DNA of 64,000 nucleotides from Dentipellis sp. KUC8613. Its lineage: Eukaryota; Basidiomycota; Agaricomycetes; Russulales; Hericiaceae. Below, one piece after another: positions 29,599-41,132 of this stretch. Positions within the stretch are counted from its first letter, which is position 1, and every line of letters begins with the position of its first letter. The stretch spans positions 194,666 through 258,665 of the forward strand of contig NSJX01000036.1 in assembly GCA_002286715.1 (NCBI GenBank), in the 5' to 3' direction. The translations under genes were made by a program, and so were the position numbers. The notes under the pieces are model-generated. The model was not told where the DNA came from and did not search any database. It worked only from the letters and a program-made list of their open reading frames with translations.

Positions 29599-30779
29599 TA
29601 CCGAATTTACTAGCCCCGCTTCCTTCATTTTGTCCATGGATACTGTACCTCAAGATATTGCTTTCGGTAATGGTCAATATCATGGGAAGTGCAGTGTCCA
29701 TGCGCCCTTTTCTCGATAGCGTTCAATGCCCGGAGGCGAACTTCAATCATAAGACAATTCTTGTGGAGTAATCCCTCTTATACCTCAGGTGCGAAAGTCT
29801 CTGAAAGTAGGTTTGAAGCTCAGACTACGGCGAAAAGTCGCTATGAGATTCTAACACAATGTGGATAGACCTGGCTACATCGATATCATGTACGTCGTCG
29901 CTGGTTACGTTGGAACCTCGCGAATAGCTATGTCCACCGAGGAAGTCTGAGGGACACGGTCCAGCAAGTTTTTAATAGATGAGAAAACATGGCCAAAACC
30001 ACGGCTTCACTGCCCGATACAGAACCGTTGGAATGCAGGGGGCTATGAGAAGGAAATGACTCCGAGTCCCAGTGACTCTGCGGCCCATGCGGCAAGTGTA
30101 GCGGCATCACGGCATTACGGCCGCGAGTTGTGAGTCGTTAGCGCTGGACCCGCCGGGGCTTTCTCCCTCTCATCACCATCCTTCGCCTCCGACCGCAATC
30201 AGTGAGACTCTCATCGACGTCGAAGTTGTAAACGCAGCGCGTAGGAGACTTACCAGTGAGTCTCAGACTCCGCCAATACCCCGCAGTTGAATATTCTGCG
30301 ATGTGATCGCGTGTCCTGCGCGCACCTTTCATCACGATAAGCCGACTACAATAATGCCACAATATTCATTTTCTAGCTGAGGATTATACTCAATCTATCG
30401 ACCTATCCGGCAGAGCCAGGGTAATTGACATAGTTCGAGCTGCAAAGCCAATAATAATGCCAAACGCTCTGGAGTCTCCCGGACTAGCGCCTTCCGAAGT
30501 CCTCGAGCGGCAGAGAAGTTACAAAATTTCACGAGGCTGCATCGATGCAGCGCAACACCTCACTGACACAGCTTCGCTGGCGCTCAGATTTCACAGGCGG
30601 CCGGCAGTCCGTCGAAGTTGAAACTTCAGTCAGAAATAGTCACCTCGGGTTCGTCGATGCGGCTCCTCCAATGATGCAGGGAAGCCGACGTCGTTACGAC
30701 TGCCGTCCAGCTCACCCTATAAAGTCGCCTCGATGGCACAGACAATGCAACATCCTTCAGCGCTATTACTAGCTGCGAT
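29599..30779. other. Intergenic EstG/EstH
   Basis: 1.2 kb with no recognised gene. It includes the EstH promoter. The spacer is longer than those between EstD and EstG, consistent with EstH being a different subfamily. Confidence 0.5.
30718..30724 (+). promoter_or_regulatory. TATA box of EstH
   Basis: TATAAAG 62 bp upstream of the EstH start codon. Confidence 0.65.
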
Positions 30780-33052
30780 ATGACGCGGTCTCAGCTTCTT
30801 GGAGTTCTTCTTGCGGCAGGCTGCCTTCAAGTCTATGCCGACTGCTCTCGTGCTACCCCTGGTTTTGCATGTGTCGACCTCGGCTACGCGACATACCAGT
30901 CAAACGTCCACTTGGACGATGGGACGACTAGCTTTCTCGGTGTTCGATACGCCGCACCTCCCACAGGTACGTCTTTATGTCTGCTATAGTCGGACGAACT
31001 TGAGCTTTTCGCCCAGGTCAACTGCGATTTAGTGCCCCTCAAGCTCCCGCGAATGTGTCTGGGATCCAAAACGCGACATCCCAGCCTCCTGAGTGCTGGC
31101 AGACCCTGACGCCCGCCGCTCCCGGCATGAGCTTTACCAGTCCTTTCCGGACCCGAGACGTCGACCCGGGCTTCACGCCAACCGTCAATGACGAGGATTG
31201 CCTTTTCTTGAAGTTCGTTGAAGGTCTTTATCAGGGTTGTAGACTCAGCTAACGTCCTTAAACTAGCGTACATGTTCCGCAGAACGCTACCCCGAACTCC
31301 ATGCTTCCTGTCGTGCTCTACATCCATGGTGGAGGGTACGAATGTCCTCTGATTGGTTAAACATTTTTTATGCTGAATGTGTATTAGATATGCGGAAGCC
31401 AACGCGTCTTGGCTCCCTATGCAGGACCTTGTGAAGGAGACACAAGGCGGAGTTATCGCGGTTAACATCCAATACCGGCTCAGTTCATTTGGTAATTTTA
31501 TTTTCCAGCCATGGCTGCTTGGCAACTCGTCTTACACATTTGTAGGTTTCTTGAGTGGACAGAAGGTCAAAGACGGCGGTGCTCTGAACGCTGGCTTGCG
31601 TGCGTATCGGCTTCGCATACGTACAGCTGCGTGCATCCGTGCTAACGATCCTCATTCTTCTAGTCGATCAAAACTTCGCCCTGCAGTGGACTCAAAAACA
31701 TGTACGACACATTCACAAACCACCCAGTTACAAGCTGACCATCACTTCCGCAGATCTCGAAGTTCGGGGGTGACCCGACTAAGGTGTCAATAATGGGAGA
31801 ATCGGCAGGCGGTGGCTCCGCGTTGCAGCATATTGTTGCCCATGGAGGCAACACTAAGCCTCCACTGTTCCGCGCGGCTGTCGCCAACTCACCGTACCTG
31901 CCTTTCCAGTATAACTACAACGACTCGATCCCCGAGGTGAGTGAGAGAACATTGGTCTTGACGACGAGTCTAATTATTATGATGAAGGCTATATATTCGA
32001 ACATCGTGGCTAGGCTCAAGTGAGTTTTCTAGTGCGTCTCTCATGACACCTTTATTCACGGATCTACTCGTAGCTGCACGGACTCGACGGACACGTTGGC
32101 GTGTATCCGACAGGTCAATGCTTCTGATCTAGCTGCGGCGGATGCAGCCGTATGCGTGGCTAATTTCTTGGAGCTGTGGACTTTCACTCCTGTGGTCGAT
32201 GGCGACTTTATTGTCGAACGCCCCACCGAGACGCTCAAACGGGGCCAAGTGAATGGGGTTCGTGTCCTCATACATTCTCTATTAGCTTCCTCCCGTTCTC
32301 TGACGCGTTCCACCTCCAGGAAGCGCTGATAGTTTCAACCAACGGGCATGAAGGAGACCTCTTCACTCCTCCTGCTGCCATCGCAGCAGGAAACTTCACT
32401 ATTACCTCGTACATCACGCAACTTTTGCCTCGTCTTGACGCACAACACATTCAGCAAGCTGTCCAATTGTACTCGACCGGCGAGTTTGACGGCGTTGCAG
32501 CGCAGGCATCAGCCGTCATTGGAGATGGTCTGTCATTCTCCCTTTTTGTTCCATTCAACCTGAACGCTGATTCTATGATTATATCAGTCACTCTCGTGTG
32601 CTCCGCGTACGCTATGCTCGCTGCCTTCGGCGATCGAGCATGGAAGGTCAGTCAGCCAGCTCGTTCTCGTATGATTCGTCCTCACGAAGCTACGTCTAGG
32701 CTGAATTCGCAGTCCCTCCGGGCCTCCACGGCGAAGACCTTTCATACGAATTCCTCCAGTAAGCCTCCTCTTCATCTCCCCCTCCACAATCCTAACCCCG
32801 CCTGCTCCCAGCTTCTCCACGCCCCCGACCTTCACCAACACCGACTTCGCCACCGCTTTCCAGCAGGGCTTCATGAACACTGTGCGCGTGCTCGACCCGA
32901 ACCACAAGTTCGAGCCAACGATTGCGCCCGAGTGGCCGAGCTGGAAGAACGGACATGCGGAGATGCTCTTCAACCAGACTGCTGGGCCCGATTCGAAGCC
33001 GGATGTTAGGGTGATTGAGACGGATCCTGCGCAGTTGAAGCGCTGCGAGTGA
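30780..33052 (+). CDS. EstH: secreted type-B carboxylesterase, last micro-exon missing
   Basis: The signal peptide (MTRSQLLGVLLAAGCLQVYA) precedes CSRATPGFACVDLGYATYQS, so it belongs to the EstA/EstB subfamily although it sits in the plus-strand block. Catalytic motifs are HGGGY (near 31330), IMGESAGGGSA (near 31790), STNGHEGDLF (near 32335) and GLHGEDLSYEF (near 32725). It ends at LKRCE with a TGA at 33050 that overlaps what is a splice donor (GTGAGT) in the paralogues. The expected last exon, encoding FW.SVAA.N.Q, was not found. The downstream sequence up to the LINE is unrelated, so translation probably stops at 33052. This loses about 11 residues distal to the catalytic core; activity may survive. 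Confidence 0.88.
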
Positions 33053-33306
33053 GTGCTCTTCATGTGAAAACGCATTACGATTCCTGCTAAGGTAATCGTC
33101 TATTATGGCGGTTTCTACAGCGGAAAAAAAACGGACGCGTCAGATTTAAGCGATCCTGGACTAAGAGTTAAGCGTCAGTGGCTGTGCAAGCGTTCACGGC
33201 AATTCGCGAGACGGAGAGCGCAGGTTCGATTCTCACATATGCCGAGATAACAATTTGATAGCTTTATCCAAAGGTTCTCGTTTATATCAGTGAATCTGTA
33301 CAGTCA
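33053..33306. other. EstH 3' flank with tRNA-like remnant
   Basis: Contains TGGCTGTGCAAGCG (A-box-like, near 33178) and GGTTCGATTC (B-box-like, near 33228), about 50 bp apart. The T-arm and acceptor stem do not pair well, so it is not a working tRNA. A decayed tRNA-derived SINE is possible. Confidence 0.35.
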
Positions 33307-33320
33307 TATGTCAAGCTTCT
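33307..33320. repeat. LINE target-site duplication, left copy
   Basis: The 14-bp sequence TATGTCAAGCTTCT occurs here directly before a poly(T) run and again at 37312-37325. Identical flanks on either side of the reverse-transcriptase element are the mark of target-primed insertion. Confidence 0.93.
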
Positions 33321-36300
33321 TTTTTTTTTTTTTTTGGAAAGGCTGTGGATTACGCGTCTACTATATCACATGCATCGTAGCTACTGGGTAACGACGACCG
33401 TGACTTCAGTCTGTGTAAGCCTTAAACACATACTCACTGAGGTGAGAAGTGCCCGAGGAAAAATGCGTTGCCGCACACCCAGCTAGTGCGGGGTAGTGTG
33501 GGGCTCCAAGATCCTCCCAATTGTCCCATCAGATAAGGGGTCGGGGAGGTTTGATACCCACTAAAACCTCTAGATTTGTATGCCAGTCAGGCTCGGGGCG
33601 CTCGAGCACGTCCTCCCATGTTTTTTGCATTAATTGTTGGTCTGCATGGCGGTGTCGTAGACGCGTGGTAATAATGCGGTCTGACGTGAGGCGGTCAGTG
33701 AGCTCCCGGTACCATCTCGTTGCGATCGCTTTTGCACTATGGGTGTGTCCCCCGATTACTCGCTCGCATCGTAATTTCCAGATGAGATGGGCGGCCTCCG
33801 CTACCAGGATGCAGAGGAGCCATGAGGCGCCTTGATGAGGCCGGTGGGCGACGTTGTTGGACGGGTTTGAATCGGGTGTGTGGTTTCTGGTTCTGACTTC
33901 GAGGCTGCCGCACGCGATGATGAGGCCAAGCGATATGTCAGGCCACGACTCTGCGTCATGGGGCCAGAGATCGGTGGCCATCTTCCAGACAAGTTGGGTG
34001 GTTGGGTGGGGGCAATCAACGAGGATGTGCTCAAGGGATTCCGTGTGGTGGTTGCAGGCGGGACACTTCGTGCACCCTTCGCAGGACGGGATGTTCTTCC
34101 AGTATGCTCCGACTTTGAAGGCATTGTGAGCACGGTAGAGGAATTGTTGTGTTGGTTTTCGTATGTCTCGGTGCATGCGTTGTTTCCATATCATCTCTGC
34201 GGTTTCCTTTGCGTTCTTATACGAGCTGATGGCGGTTTTTGCCAGGGCAATGTTTGTTTTCGTTCCTTCTCGGGGAGGGACTTTAGGTGCGTGTGTCAGG
34301 CGGATCCCATGGTACGCGATCGCTTGTGTGATGGTGGATAGTTTTGCTCCTTGTAGCCGGAAGGGTGGGGGTATTGTGAGGTTCAGGGTATCCGGGTGCG
34401 TCTTTCGTGCGCCTTCGTTTGCCTTTTGGTTGGATCTTTCATTGCCTAGAATGCCGCTGTGCCCCTTCACCCATTCAAAGTGGGTCGGAGCTGATCTTTT
34501 ACGTAGGTGGTAGACTGTGGCTTCGAAGAACTCTCGGTTTGCGACACCGATCCATCCTCAATCTTCCCAGTCTGGTAGAAATTCGGTAAGTCCGTCTATG
34601 ACATATCTGGAGTCTGTTTTGAAAGTGATTTCCACGAAGTCATCGGTTTGTTGCAGTGCGACTAAGACTGCAACAATTTCGCCGATTTGGTTGGACTGTC
34701 GGGGTCCTGGTATGCGGAACACACGGTTGGCGGCGTCGGTGTCGCTGATCCAGATTCCACTGCTGCATCGCGCGTTTTCCTTACCATTGTTGATACAGGA
34801 GCCGTCGGTGTATATCACGACGTGTTCGGGGGCGCGGCCGTTCATCGGTTTGGACAGCCGTGTGGCGGGCGTATCAGAGAGCTGGTCGGGGTCTGTAAAG
34901 ATCCGGAAGCATTCAGCTAGGTCAGTCTTGCAGGTTACCATTGGGTCAAATGTTATTATTCCTTTCATGCCATTGGTGCGTGTTTCGTTGTTCTTCTCCT
35001 TCCTTGTGTGGGTGAGCGATAGGCCATCTGTGTGTCCTGGGGTATTCGGATTCGTTTTCGGGGTCAGTTTATTGATTATTTTTTGTGCAGCTAGGGCGCA
35101 TTTGTGGGGGCTCTCGCATCCCAACGCGCGGTCGGTGCGGCATGGTGGACACGCACAGTTGCACTGAGTTTTATGCCGGGGGTGTTGTTGTGGATCGAGG
35201 CGGTGACTCATGCGTATGAGGCCTGCCGTAGTCGTAATTTTATGGACCACATTCAGGCAGCTGGACAACTGGGGCATTCGTTGTTTTTTTGGCACCAAGG
35301 TGGTGCCAGGCTGGGAGTTGGGTGCAAAGGTTGTGCGTGAGGTGTAGGGCGGCAAAGCTAGCATTATGGGTACAGGCAATTTTCAGCATTTCCCTTACAT
35401 AGCTGGGGAGAGCGTTGTGCTTGGGTCCTCGTTTCGGCGGCTCCCACGTTTGTAGGAACACATTTATGTTCTCAAGGCCGATGATATCGGCCGGCGCATA
35501 CTCATTGATGAGGACATCGACAATGAATGCCCAAGCGGGATGCTTGGGCGAGAGGTCAAGGTAGTCCCTAAGCCACGTTATTGTAATTGCTTGGTTTTGT
35601 GTTGTGATGTCAAGTAGACCAATGCCACCAGCTTCTATCGGGAGGTATAAGTTTTCGAGTGAGAGCGACAGGGATTTCGCGCCATCCCAGATGAAGTTTC
35701 GGATTATTTTGACAAGGGCATCCTCTATTGTGCGCGGCATGCCCTGTACCTTTGCAAGGTATTGTGTCATTCCTCCGACTATCCATTGGACAATGATTTG
35801 TTTCCCTAGTAGTGTTGGGTGGCTTAATGCCCACCGTGCGAGGGTGCTTTGGACTTTGTCGAGGGTGACTTCCCATGGGGACACGTCGTCAATATTGTTC
35901 CCTATCCACGCGCCGAGGTATCGTGTGACTTCGCCGTCAGGTGCTATCCTTATGTCGGTGGGTAGTGGGTGCGGGTCATCCTCATGGAGTCGTCTGGTTG
36001 TGATGACCCGGTTTCTATGCTCTTCGGAACCAATGGGAATCACCTCTGTTTTGTTGATATTGAATTTTGCCCCTGAGGCATCGCACCATCTATCGAGGAT
36101 GTCAGTCACATCGGCATAGCGGTCGGATTTCTTCAGGTATAGGGCAGTGTCGTCAGCAAATAGGCTTATCAGGACTTGTCGTGTGTAGCCGGGGATTTTG
36201 AACCCATCAATCTTTGGTGAATCGCGGAACATGCAGGCTAGAGGTTCGATTGCGAGGTCGAATAGGAGACACGACAGAGGGTCTCCTTGGCGAACCCCTC

Positions 36301-37311
36301 TGTTCACAGTGAATGGGGCGCTGAGGAAACCATTTATCATAACTGAGGTTTTTGCGCCCGTGTAAAGGGAGTGGATCGTATTGCGGAAGCGTTCAGGGAG
36401 GCGGAATTTTTCCAGGACTTTCCATAGGTAGTCGTGTTCAATTTTATCATACGCTTTCTCTTGGTCCAGTGCGAGGAGTGCACCATTGTTGTCTGTGATC
36501 TCGGCATAGTGGATCATAGTTCGAGCTAGTTGGGTCTGGTGGTAAATCGAGCAGCCCAGTACAAATCCGGCCTGGTCTGTGTGTATAAGTGGGCTTATTA
36601 TTCGTGAAAGCTGTGTGGCGAGCACTTTTGTAAAGATTTTGTAATCCGTGTTTAGTAGGGTAATGGGGCGATAATTCGCGATCTCAGTGCGATTGTTCTT
36701 CTTGTAGATCGGGCACATCCACCCCAGTGTGAACTGTGTTGCCTCGTCGACACCATGTAGTTGGATGTCGTTATACACTTGTTGGAGGGTTTTCGCGATG
36801 TCGAAGGTTGGTCTGTGTTCTTTCTTTGCTGTCTTGTTTAGTGTGACGATCTTCTTCCATAGTTCGTAGGGGAATCCGTCAATGCCAGCGGCTGTGCCGA
36901 GTTTAGCACCTAGGAGTGCGGTTTCAACGTCTTTGGTTTCTAATAGGCTTGCTAGGCTGGTTTCTTTGTCTGGGGGGAGGAGTTGACTATTTGGTACGTG
37001 AGCTGTCACGCTGTATATTGTTTCCTGGCGGTGGGCCTCTGATTCGTTTGGGTTTCGGCCCGCCATCTGCAGGTCATCATGGTATTGTCGTGCTAGTTCA
37101 GCCATCCGTTTGGAGTGTGTTATGTAGCGTCGGGGATGGGAGTTCATTATTCGCAGACGCAGGATAATATCGCGTGGTTTCTTGTCGGCATTTACGCCCG
37201 TCCAGTACTTTGTGGGCTGTTCCCCTTCGATGGCATATTGTGCTTTTGAGGTGTTTCGGGCTGTGGTGCGTAATTTTCCCTCTAGCCGTGTGATTTCGTC
37301 ATTAATGATGG
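33321..37311 (-). mobile_element. 5'-truncated LINE (non-LTR retrotransposon)
   Basis: A roughly 4.0-kb insertion on the minus strand. Its 3' end is marked by the poly(T) at 33320-33335 (a poly(A) tail on the element strand), and it is bounded by a perfect 14-bp target-site duplication. It encodes reverse transcriptase, RNase H and a zinc-finger tail but no endonuclease. The reading frame runs open to the very first base of the element, as expected when reverse transcription stopped early. The domain order RT-RNase H fits the I/Tad1 supergroup of fungal LINEs; the clade assignment is inference. The interval 33336-33528 looks like its 3' untranslated region. It lies 268 bp downstream of the EstH stop codon. 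Confidence 0.93.
33529..37310 (-). pseudogene. LINE ORF2 remnant: reverse transcriptase, RNase H, zinc finger (broken)
   Basis: The first part (37310 to 35240) is a reverse transcriptase with GIDGFPYELWKK, NYRPITLLNTDYK, RGVRQGDPLSCLLFDLAIEP and an intact catalytic FADDTALYL (near 36140). A frameshift near 35245-35255 moves to a second frame (35250 to 34561). That frame carries a Cys-rich motif and RNase H blocks (YTDGSCINNG, GEIVAVLVAL, TDSRYVIDGL). A TGA at 34558-34560 interrupts this frame, which then continues as WVKGHSGILGNERSNQKA. There the usual Asp of GNE.AD is Asn. The tail carries C.GC..CPACNHHTESLEHILVDCP, the RT-associated zinc-binding region, and ends at 33529. No domain upstream of the RT remains. 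The copy is dead. Confidence 0.92.
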
Positions 37312-37325
37312 TATGTCAAGCTTCT
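37312..37325. repeat. LINE target-site duplication, right copy
   Basis: TATGTCAAGCTTCT, identical to 33307-33320, directly abuts the truncated 5' end of the LINE. Confidence 0.93.
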
Positions 37326-38117
37326 ATTTATTATATAAATGAGGGTCCGTCTATCATACCGTACCGTAGCACTCAGTAAAAGAAACCGCACCCGTCACTG
37401 ACTCATCGGGCTATTGTCATCGTTTGGAGGAGGTGGTCCAGCCGTTCATGATCAGTGCGTAATGTCGGCCTGCGGTGGGTTCGACTCTCACATCGTGCAC
37501 ATTATTTGTTGGGAATCTTCAATAATTCATTCCACCTTGAATTGCCTTGAATTTACCGCTTGATATGCAGGCCAATCTTCGAGTTGTCTCAAATTTAAGC
37601 AAGCCAGTATTTACTACGATCCTGACGGATTTATGTTATCACAACGAAACCGATGGATCTGCAAGGAATCGTACTGCCGTGCGACGCATCGGCCTCTCCC
37701 CCCAAGTTGATGGAGCTTTTGCTAATGCAAGTGTGCAGGTTCTGGAGTAGTGTCTCTGCTATCGTCGCTCAATGATGCGATGCTTTATCCATACCATACC
37801 ATACTTTTTTTAATCAATTGAGAACTATCTTTGACGAAGTTACCTCTCGAAGATAACATAGCTTGCGGGTGGCTATGTCGATTTCAGGGTTTCTAGACAT
37901 GCTCATCAATACAACTTTGAATACTCGGGAAGTATGCTTATAGACCAGATGCTCCCGTCTTGGTTTCAATTGAATACTCTCCTCGCGATGTCCACAAGCT
38001 CGCTCACGAATATCTTCAGTCTGATTCAAATCGCCTGCCTGCCTGATAAAATATAGCACACCCACAAGAAATGCTAAGATCGCGAACAAAAACCCAGAAC
38101 ACACATCCCGTCCCCAT
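37326..38117. other. Intergenic LINE / TAF6 with a second tRNA-like arm
   Basis: At 37482-37498 the sequence GTGGGTTCGACTCTCAC can form a T-arm of five pairs (one G-T) with a seven-base loop like that of tRNA, but no matching acceptor stem was found. No gene was recognised. Confidence 0.4.
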
Positions 38118-39670
38118 CTAGCCTCCCTCAAGAATACTCTTCACCCACTGCGAATCGCCCCTCAGCCTCTCCGCGAAGTACTCCCCCATGCTCTCCTTCA
38201 GCCGCTCCAGCAACAGCCTATCCTCCTCCTTGCTCTCATCCAGAGGCATGGGCAGCGCCGACCGCGGGCCGAGCGCATCCAGCGCCTCCATGACGCGCTC
38301 TCCCAGCCCGCCCTCCTCTCCCGGCATGCACTCGCCCCCGATGACCTTCGCGCCGCCCGCGCCGACGAGGCCCTTGCGCACGGCCTCCTTCCCGATCCCT
38401 GCGAGGCCCTTGAGGGCGCCCTCTCGTGTTGCACGGCTCTTGCCTGGAGAGAGGAGTGCGAGGAGCAGTGTTTTCATGATGCGCGGCGAGAGCGAGGGGT
38501 AGGTTGTGGAGTGCCGGGTGAGGACGTGCGAGAGTGTGGATGCGGCGGAAGTGCGGAGGTGCGTGCTGTGGCTGGGCGGGAGGGAGGAGTTGAGGAGCGT
38601 GGAGAGTATTGGAGGCAAAATTTGATGGAGCTGTTCATAGGATCTCGTTAGAGCTACGATACAACGGCATTAAAGGAGCAACGCACGTATGGCTCTACAA
38701 AGAGCGTGCTGTTGTCCAGGAGTGCGGCTATCACGTCCAAGAGCACTTCAAGTGTGCGCCCATCGCTTTCGCTCTGCGCGCCCTCCTTGAGCGCAGTCAC
38801 TACGCCCTCACCCACCCACTTCACAAGATACGGCAGTAACGCCTGCAAGCCGGCATCGTGGCGGAGACTGGCGAGCGCCGCCGTACGCTTCGTTGTGTCC
38901 GCAGTGGGTGGAAGCAGCGATGCCGTCAGGCGTGTGTAGTACAGCTGCAGCTCACGCGACAGCACCTGCTTCACGAGCTGCTGTTGCTGTTGCTGCTGTT
39001 GTGTTTGTGTGGGTCGACGCGACTGGCCGGGCGATGGCGGCGCGGCGCCGTTGACGCGCGGTGCGGTTGCGGTTGCGGGCTCCTCCTGGGGGACGGCAGG
39101 TGGGTTTTCGGGAATAAGGGGCTGTACACCTTCTACGGCGAGCCAATGGGCGGTCCATCGCACGCCGCTGGGCATCGTGAGTTTCTCCTCTTTCAATACT
39201 CGGTCAAAGTCGATCTCTTCGTCCTCGATGAAGTAGACCGTCCCTGCGGAGGGAAGTTGGGAGTAGGGTAGTGCGCGTCGGAAGGTAGGTGGGTTGTGCG
39301 AGGTGTGGCCGTAGAGAGGTTCGATGTTCAGCACGCGAAGCGCTTGGTCGATGTCGGCGGTGGTGAGGGTGGTGCGTCGTGAATGTCGCATGAAGCGCGA
39401 TGCTTCCTGTCAGGGATGTGAGCATTTGATACATGTTCATGCGAAGAAGATTCACCTCTACGACCTGGTGTATCCTGTACTCTACATCGCTGGCGAGCGC
39501 CGCTGCTACGGTGTCCGAAAGGTTCGTGATCCCCAACGCTTCCGCAACATCCTGGATCCTACGTGGTATCGCACCTCTTTACATCGTATGCAGAGTCTCA
39601 CCTTGATAGAATCTGCCTTGTAGAGGCCTGACGCCTGGTTCTGCGACTTCGCTGACTTCTGCTTGCTCAT
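38118..39670 (-). CDS. TAF6: TAF6, TFIID subunit (histone fold and HEAT region)
   Basis: The start at 39670 gives MSKQKSAKSQNQASGLYKAD. The histone-fold domain spans several exons (DVAEALGITNLSDTVAAALA, DVEYRIHQVVEEASRFM, TLTTADIDQALRVLNIEPLY). A conserved middle stretch follows (ALPYSQLPSAGTVYFIEDEE, WTAHWLAVEGVQPLIPENP). Next come a Gln run near 38985 and an alpha-helical C-terminal HEAT-like region (ELQLYYTRLTASLL, LLPYLVKWVGEGV, LLDVIAALLDNSTLFVEPY, QLHQILPPILSTLLNSSL). The stop is at 38118. TAF6 pairs with TAF9 in TFIID and SAGA-type complexes for RNA polymerase II initiation. The gene is about 430 residues long, complete and single-copy in the window. Confidence 0.93.
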
Positions 39671-40548
39671 GGTTGCTTGCTGCTAAACGCCGTCCTTCTC
39701 AAGAGAATTTGGGACCACAGTTATGATATAGCTTCCTACACGGCCTTATAGTGAGCCCTGTCGTCTCTTTTGAAGTAAAGCTATAAAGATTGTATACTAA
39801 CCTGTGGTTGAAGCTTGTGGTTGAGCGAGACTGCCGAGGCGGTAATACTAGAAATGCTTTGTCAGCAAAAGCGGCCTGGGAAGAGTTTCCTAATCAGGAC
39901 TGAGCCTCCTCCTTGAACTCGAACGACAGTGTCGACTCGTACAGACTTCACGCAACTCTATAGCTGTATGACCACCAAGCCGTCCGCTACTCGTAAATTT
40001 ATAGGTAAAGGTTTAATCGGTTTTCCTTCTATTGACCATCAGAGTGAATAGTGACTCGGACCCACCATGCCGCTCGGTTTCGTGCGCCTGATTTGATCTC
40101 GAGTTATCCACTGCACAATGTCCTACGGGCCTATCACCAGCCAATACACATACGTTCTGATCATGCCTTCACTAGAGGGTTTGCTATAGGAGCAGTGCAT
40201 CTCTCGCCTCGATGTAATCTCACGGCGGCGGCGGATCCAATATCACAATGGTCCATCTCAAGCGCCCTGGTCCCTGGAGGCAGCGAAGACCCATGCCCAT
40301 TGTCGGCCGTGTCGTCTTTATCTACAGAAATATGCGGACTCCTCGACTTGAATAGTCAAGGTGGTGGTGGTGCGTATGATTTCCATCGTCGAATCTAGGA
40401 TTTCAATTACAAAAAGTATCTGAATGTTCCACTAGTTAGTCAATATCCTGGGGTTCCACGTTCAATGCGCCTTCAACAACGAGAAACTCATGAAATAGGT
40501 ACTTGGGCTGTGATGACAGGATGAGTCGACGTAATGCATCGGATGAGA

Positions 40549-40555
40549 TATAAAA
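40549..40555 (+). promoter_or_regulatory. TATA box of SspA
   Basis: TATAAAA, 80 bp upstream of the conserved leader element and 128 bp upstream of the SspA start codon. Confidence 0.65.
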
Positions 40556-40628
40556 CGACGCAAGGTCTGTCGCTCTGTCTACAGCAGTGCTCTGTCTTTC
40601 GTTTCATCCCATTTGCTTCTTCAAACTT

Positions 40629-40641
40629 GGCACTGGCTGCC
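40629..40641 (+). promoter_or_regulatory. Conserved 13-nt leader element of SspA
   Basis: GGCACTGGCTGCC is one of six copies of GGYACNGGYTRCC found in the leaders of small secreted protein genes. The arms GGCA/TGCC pair around a 5-nt loop. The copy lies 48 bp before the start codon. Confidence 0.6.
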
Positions 40642-40676
40642 TTACAACTGCCGCATCCTTTATCCAGTTTTTCGCA

Positions 40677-41132
40677 ATGCATTTCCACCTTCTCATCGCC
40701 ATTCTATACACAACAGCGCTGTGCGCTTCCGCCACGCCCATCGGTTCCAGCGGCAAGCTGGACATTCGCGATGCTGGCACAGTCAATCCTGTCTCATTCC
40801 CGGCCAATACAAACACAGTTCAAGTCGCGCCTCCTGGGACAGACACTGTCTACCACGATACCGCCACAGCCGACCACAATACAGCCAACCCCTTCACAGT
40901 CCCGCACGACACGGAGACCTACAATCCAATGCCGGCCACTCGAGTTCCTCGCGCCCCATCCGCTCCTACCCTGACCTTCGACTCTGGGAAGGTCACTCCT
41001 TCTGCAATCGAGTATTTTCAACCCGGAGACGCTGGCAAGTCTACCTTCACCGATTTCGGTAGCCACCCAGCCCCACCATCGTATTCTGACCACTCTGTGT
41101 TGCAGCTTTTCACGACTAATGCTGGGCCGTAG
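40677..41132 (+). CDS. SspA: small secreted Thr/Pro-rich protein
   Basis: A single exon of 151 residues. The signal peptide (MHFHLLIAILYTTALCASA) ends in the motif ATP/AAP shared with SspB-D. The mature part is rich in Thr, Pro, Asn and Asp (VYHDTATADHNTAN) with no Cys and no recognised domain. Starting at 40677 is preferred over an in-frame Met 90 bp upstream because the leader element and TATA spacing fit and the signal peptide is then N-terminal. It is probably secreted or cell-wall associated. The role is unknown. Confidence 0.72.
   Translation: MHFHLLIAILYTTALCASATPIGSSGKLDIRDAGTVNPVSFPANTNTVQVAPPGTDTVYHDTATADHNTANPFTVPHDTETYNPMPATRVPRAPSAPTLTFDSGKVTPSAIEYFQPGDAGKSTFTDFGSHPAPPSYSDHSVLQLFTTNAGP

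Larger units (their letters stand above)
39671..40676. other. Intergenic TAF6 / secreted protein SspA
   Basis: Divergent promoter region. The SspA TATA box is at 40549 and its leader element at 40629. Nothing else was recognised. Confidence 0.55.

Noticed and set aside
33170..33245. Functional tRNA gene
   Set aside because: A- and B-box-like motifs are present, but neither the T stem nor an acceptor stem pairs acceptably.
38858..39271. Plus-strand open frames opposite TAF6
   Set aside because: Shadows of the TAF6 coding region. The Leu run is the complement of its Gln codons.
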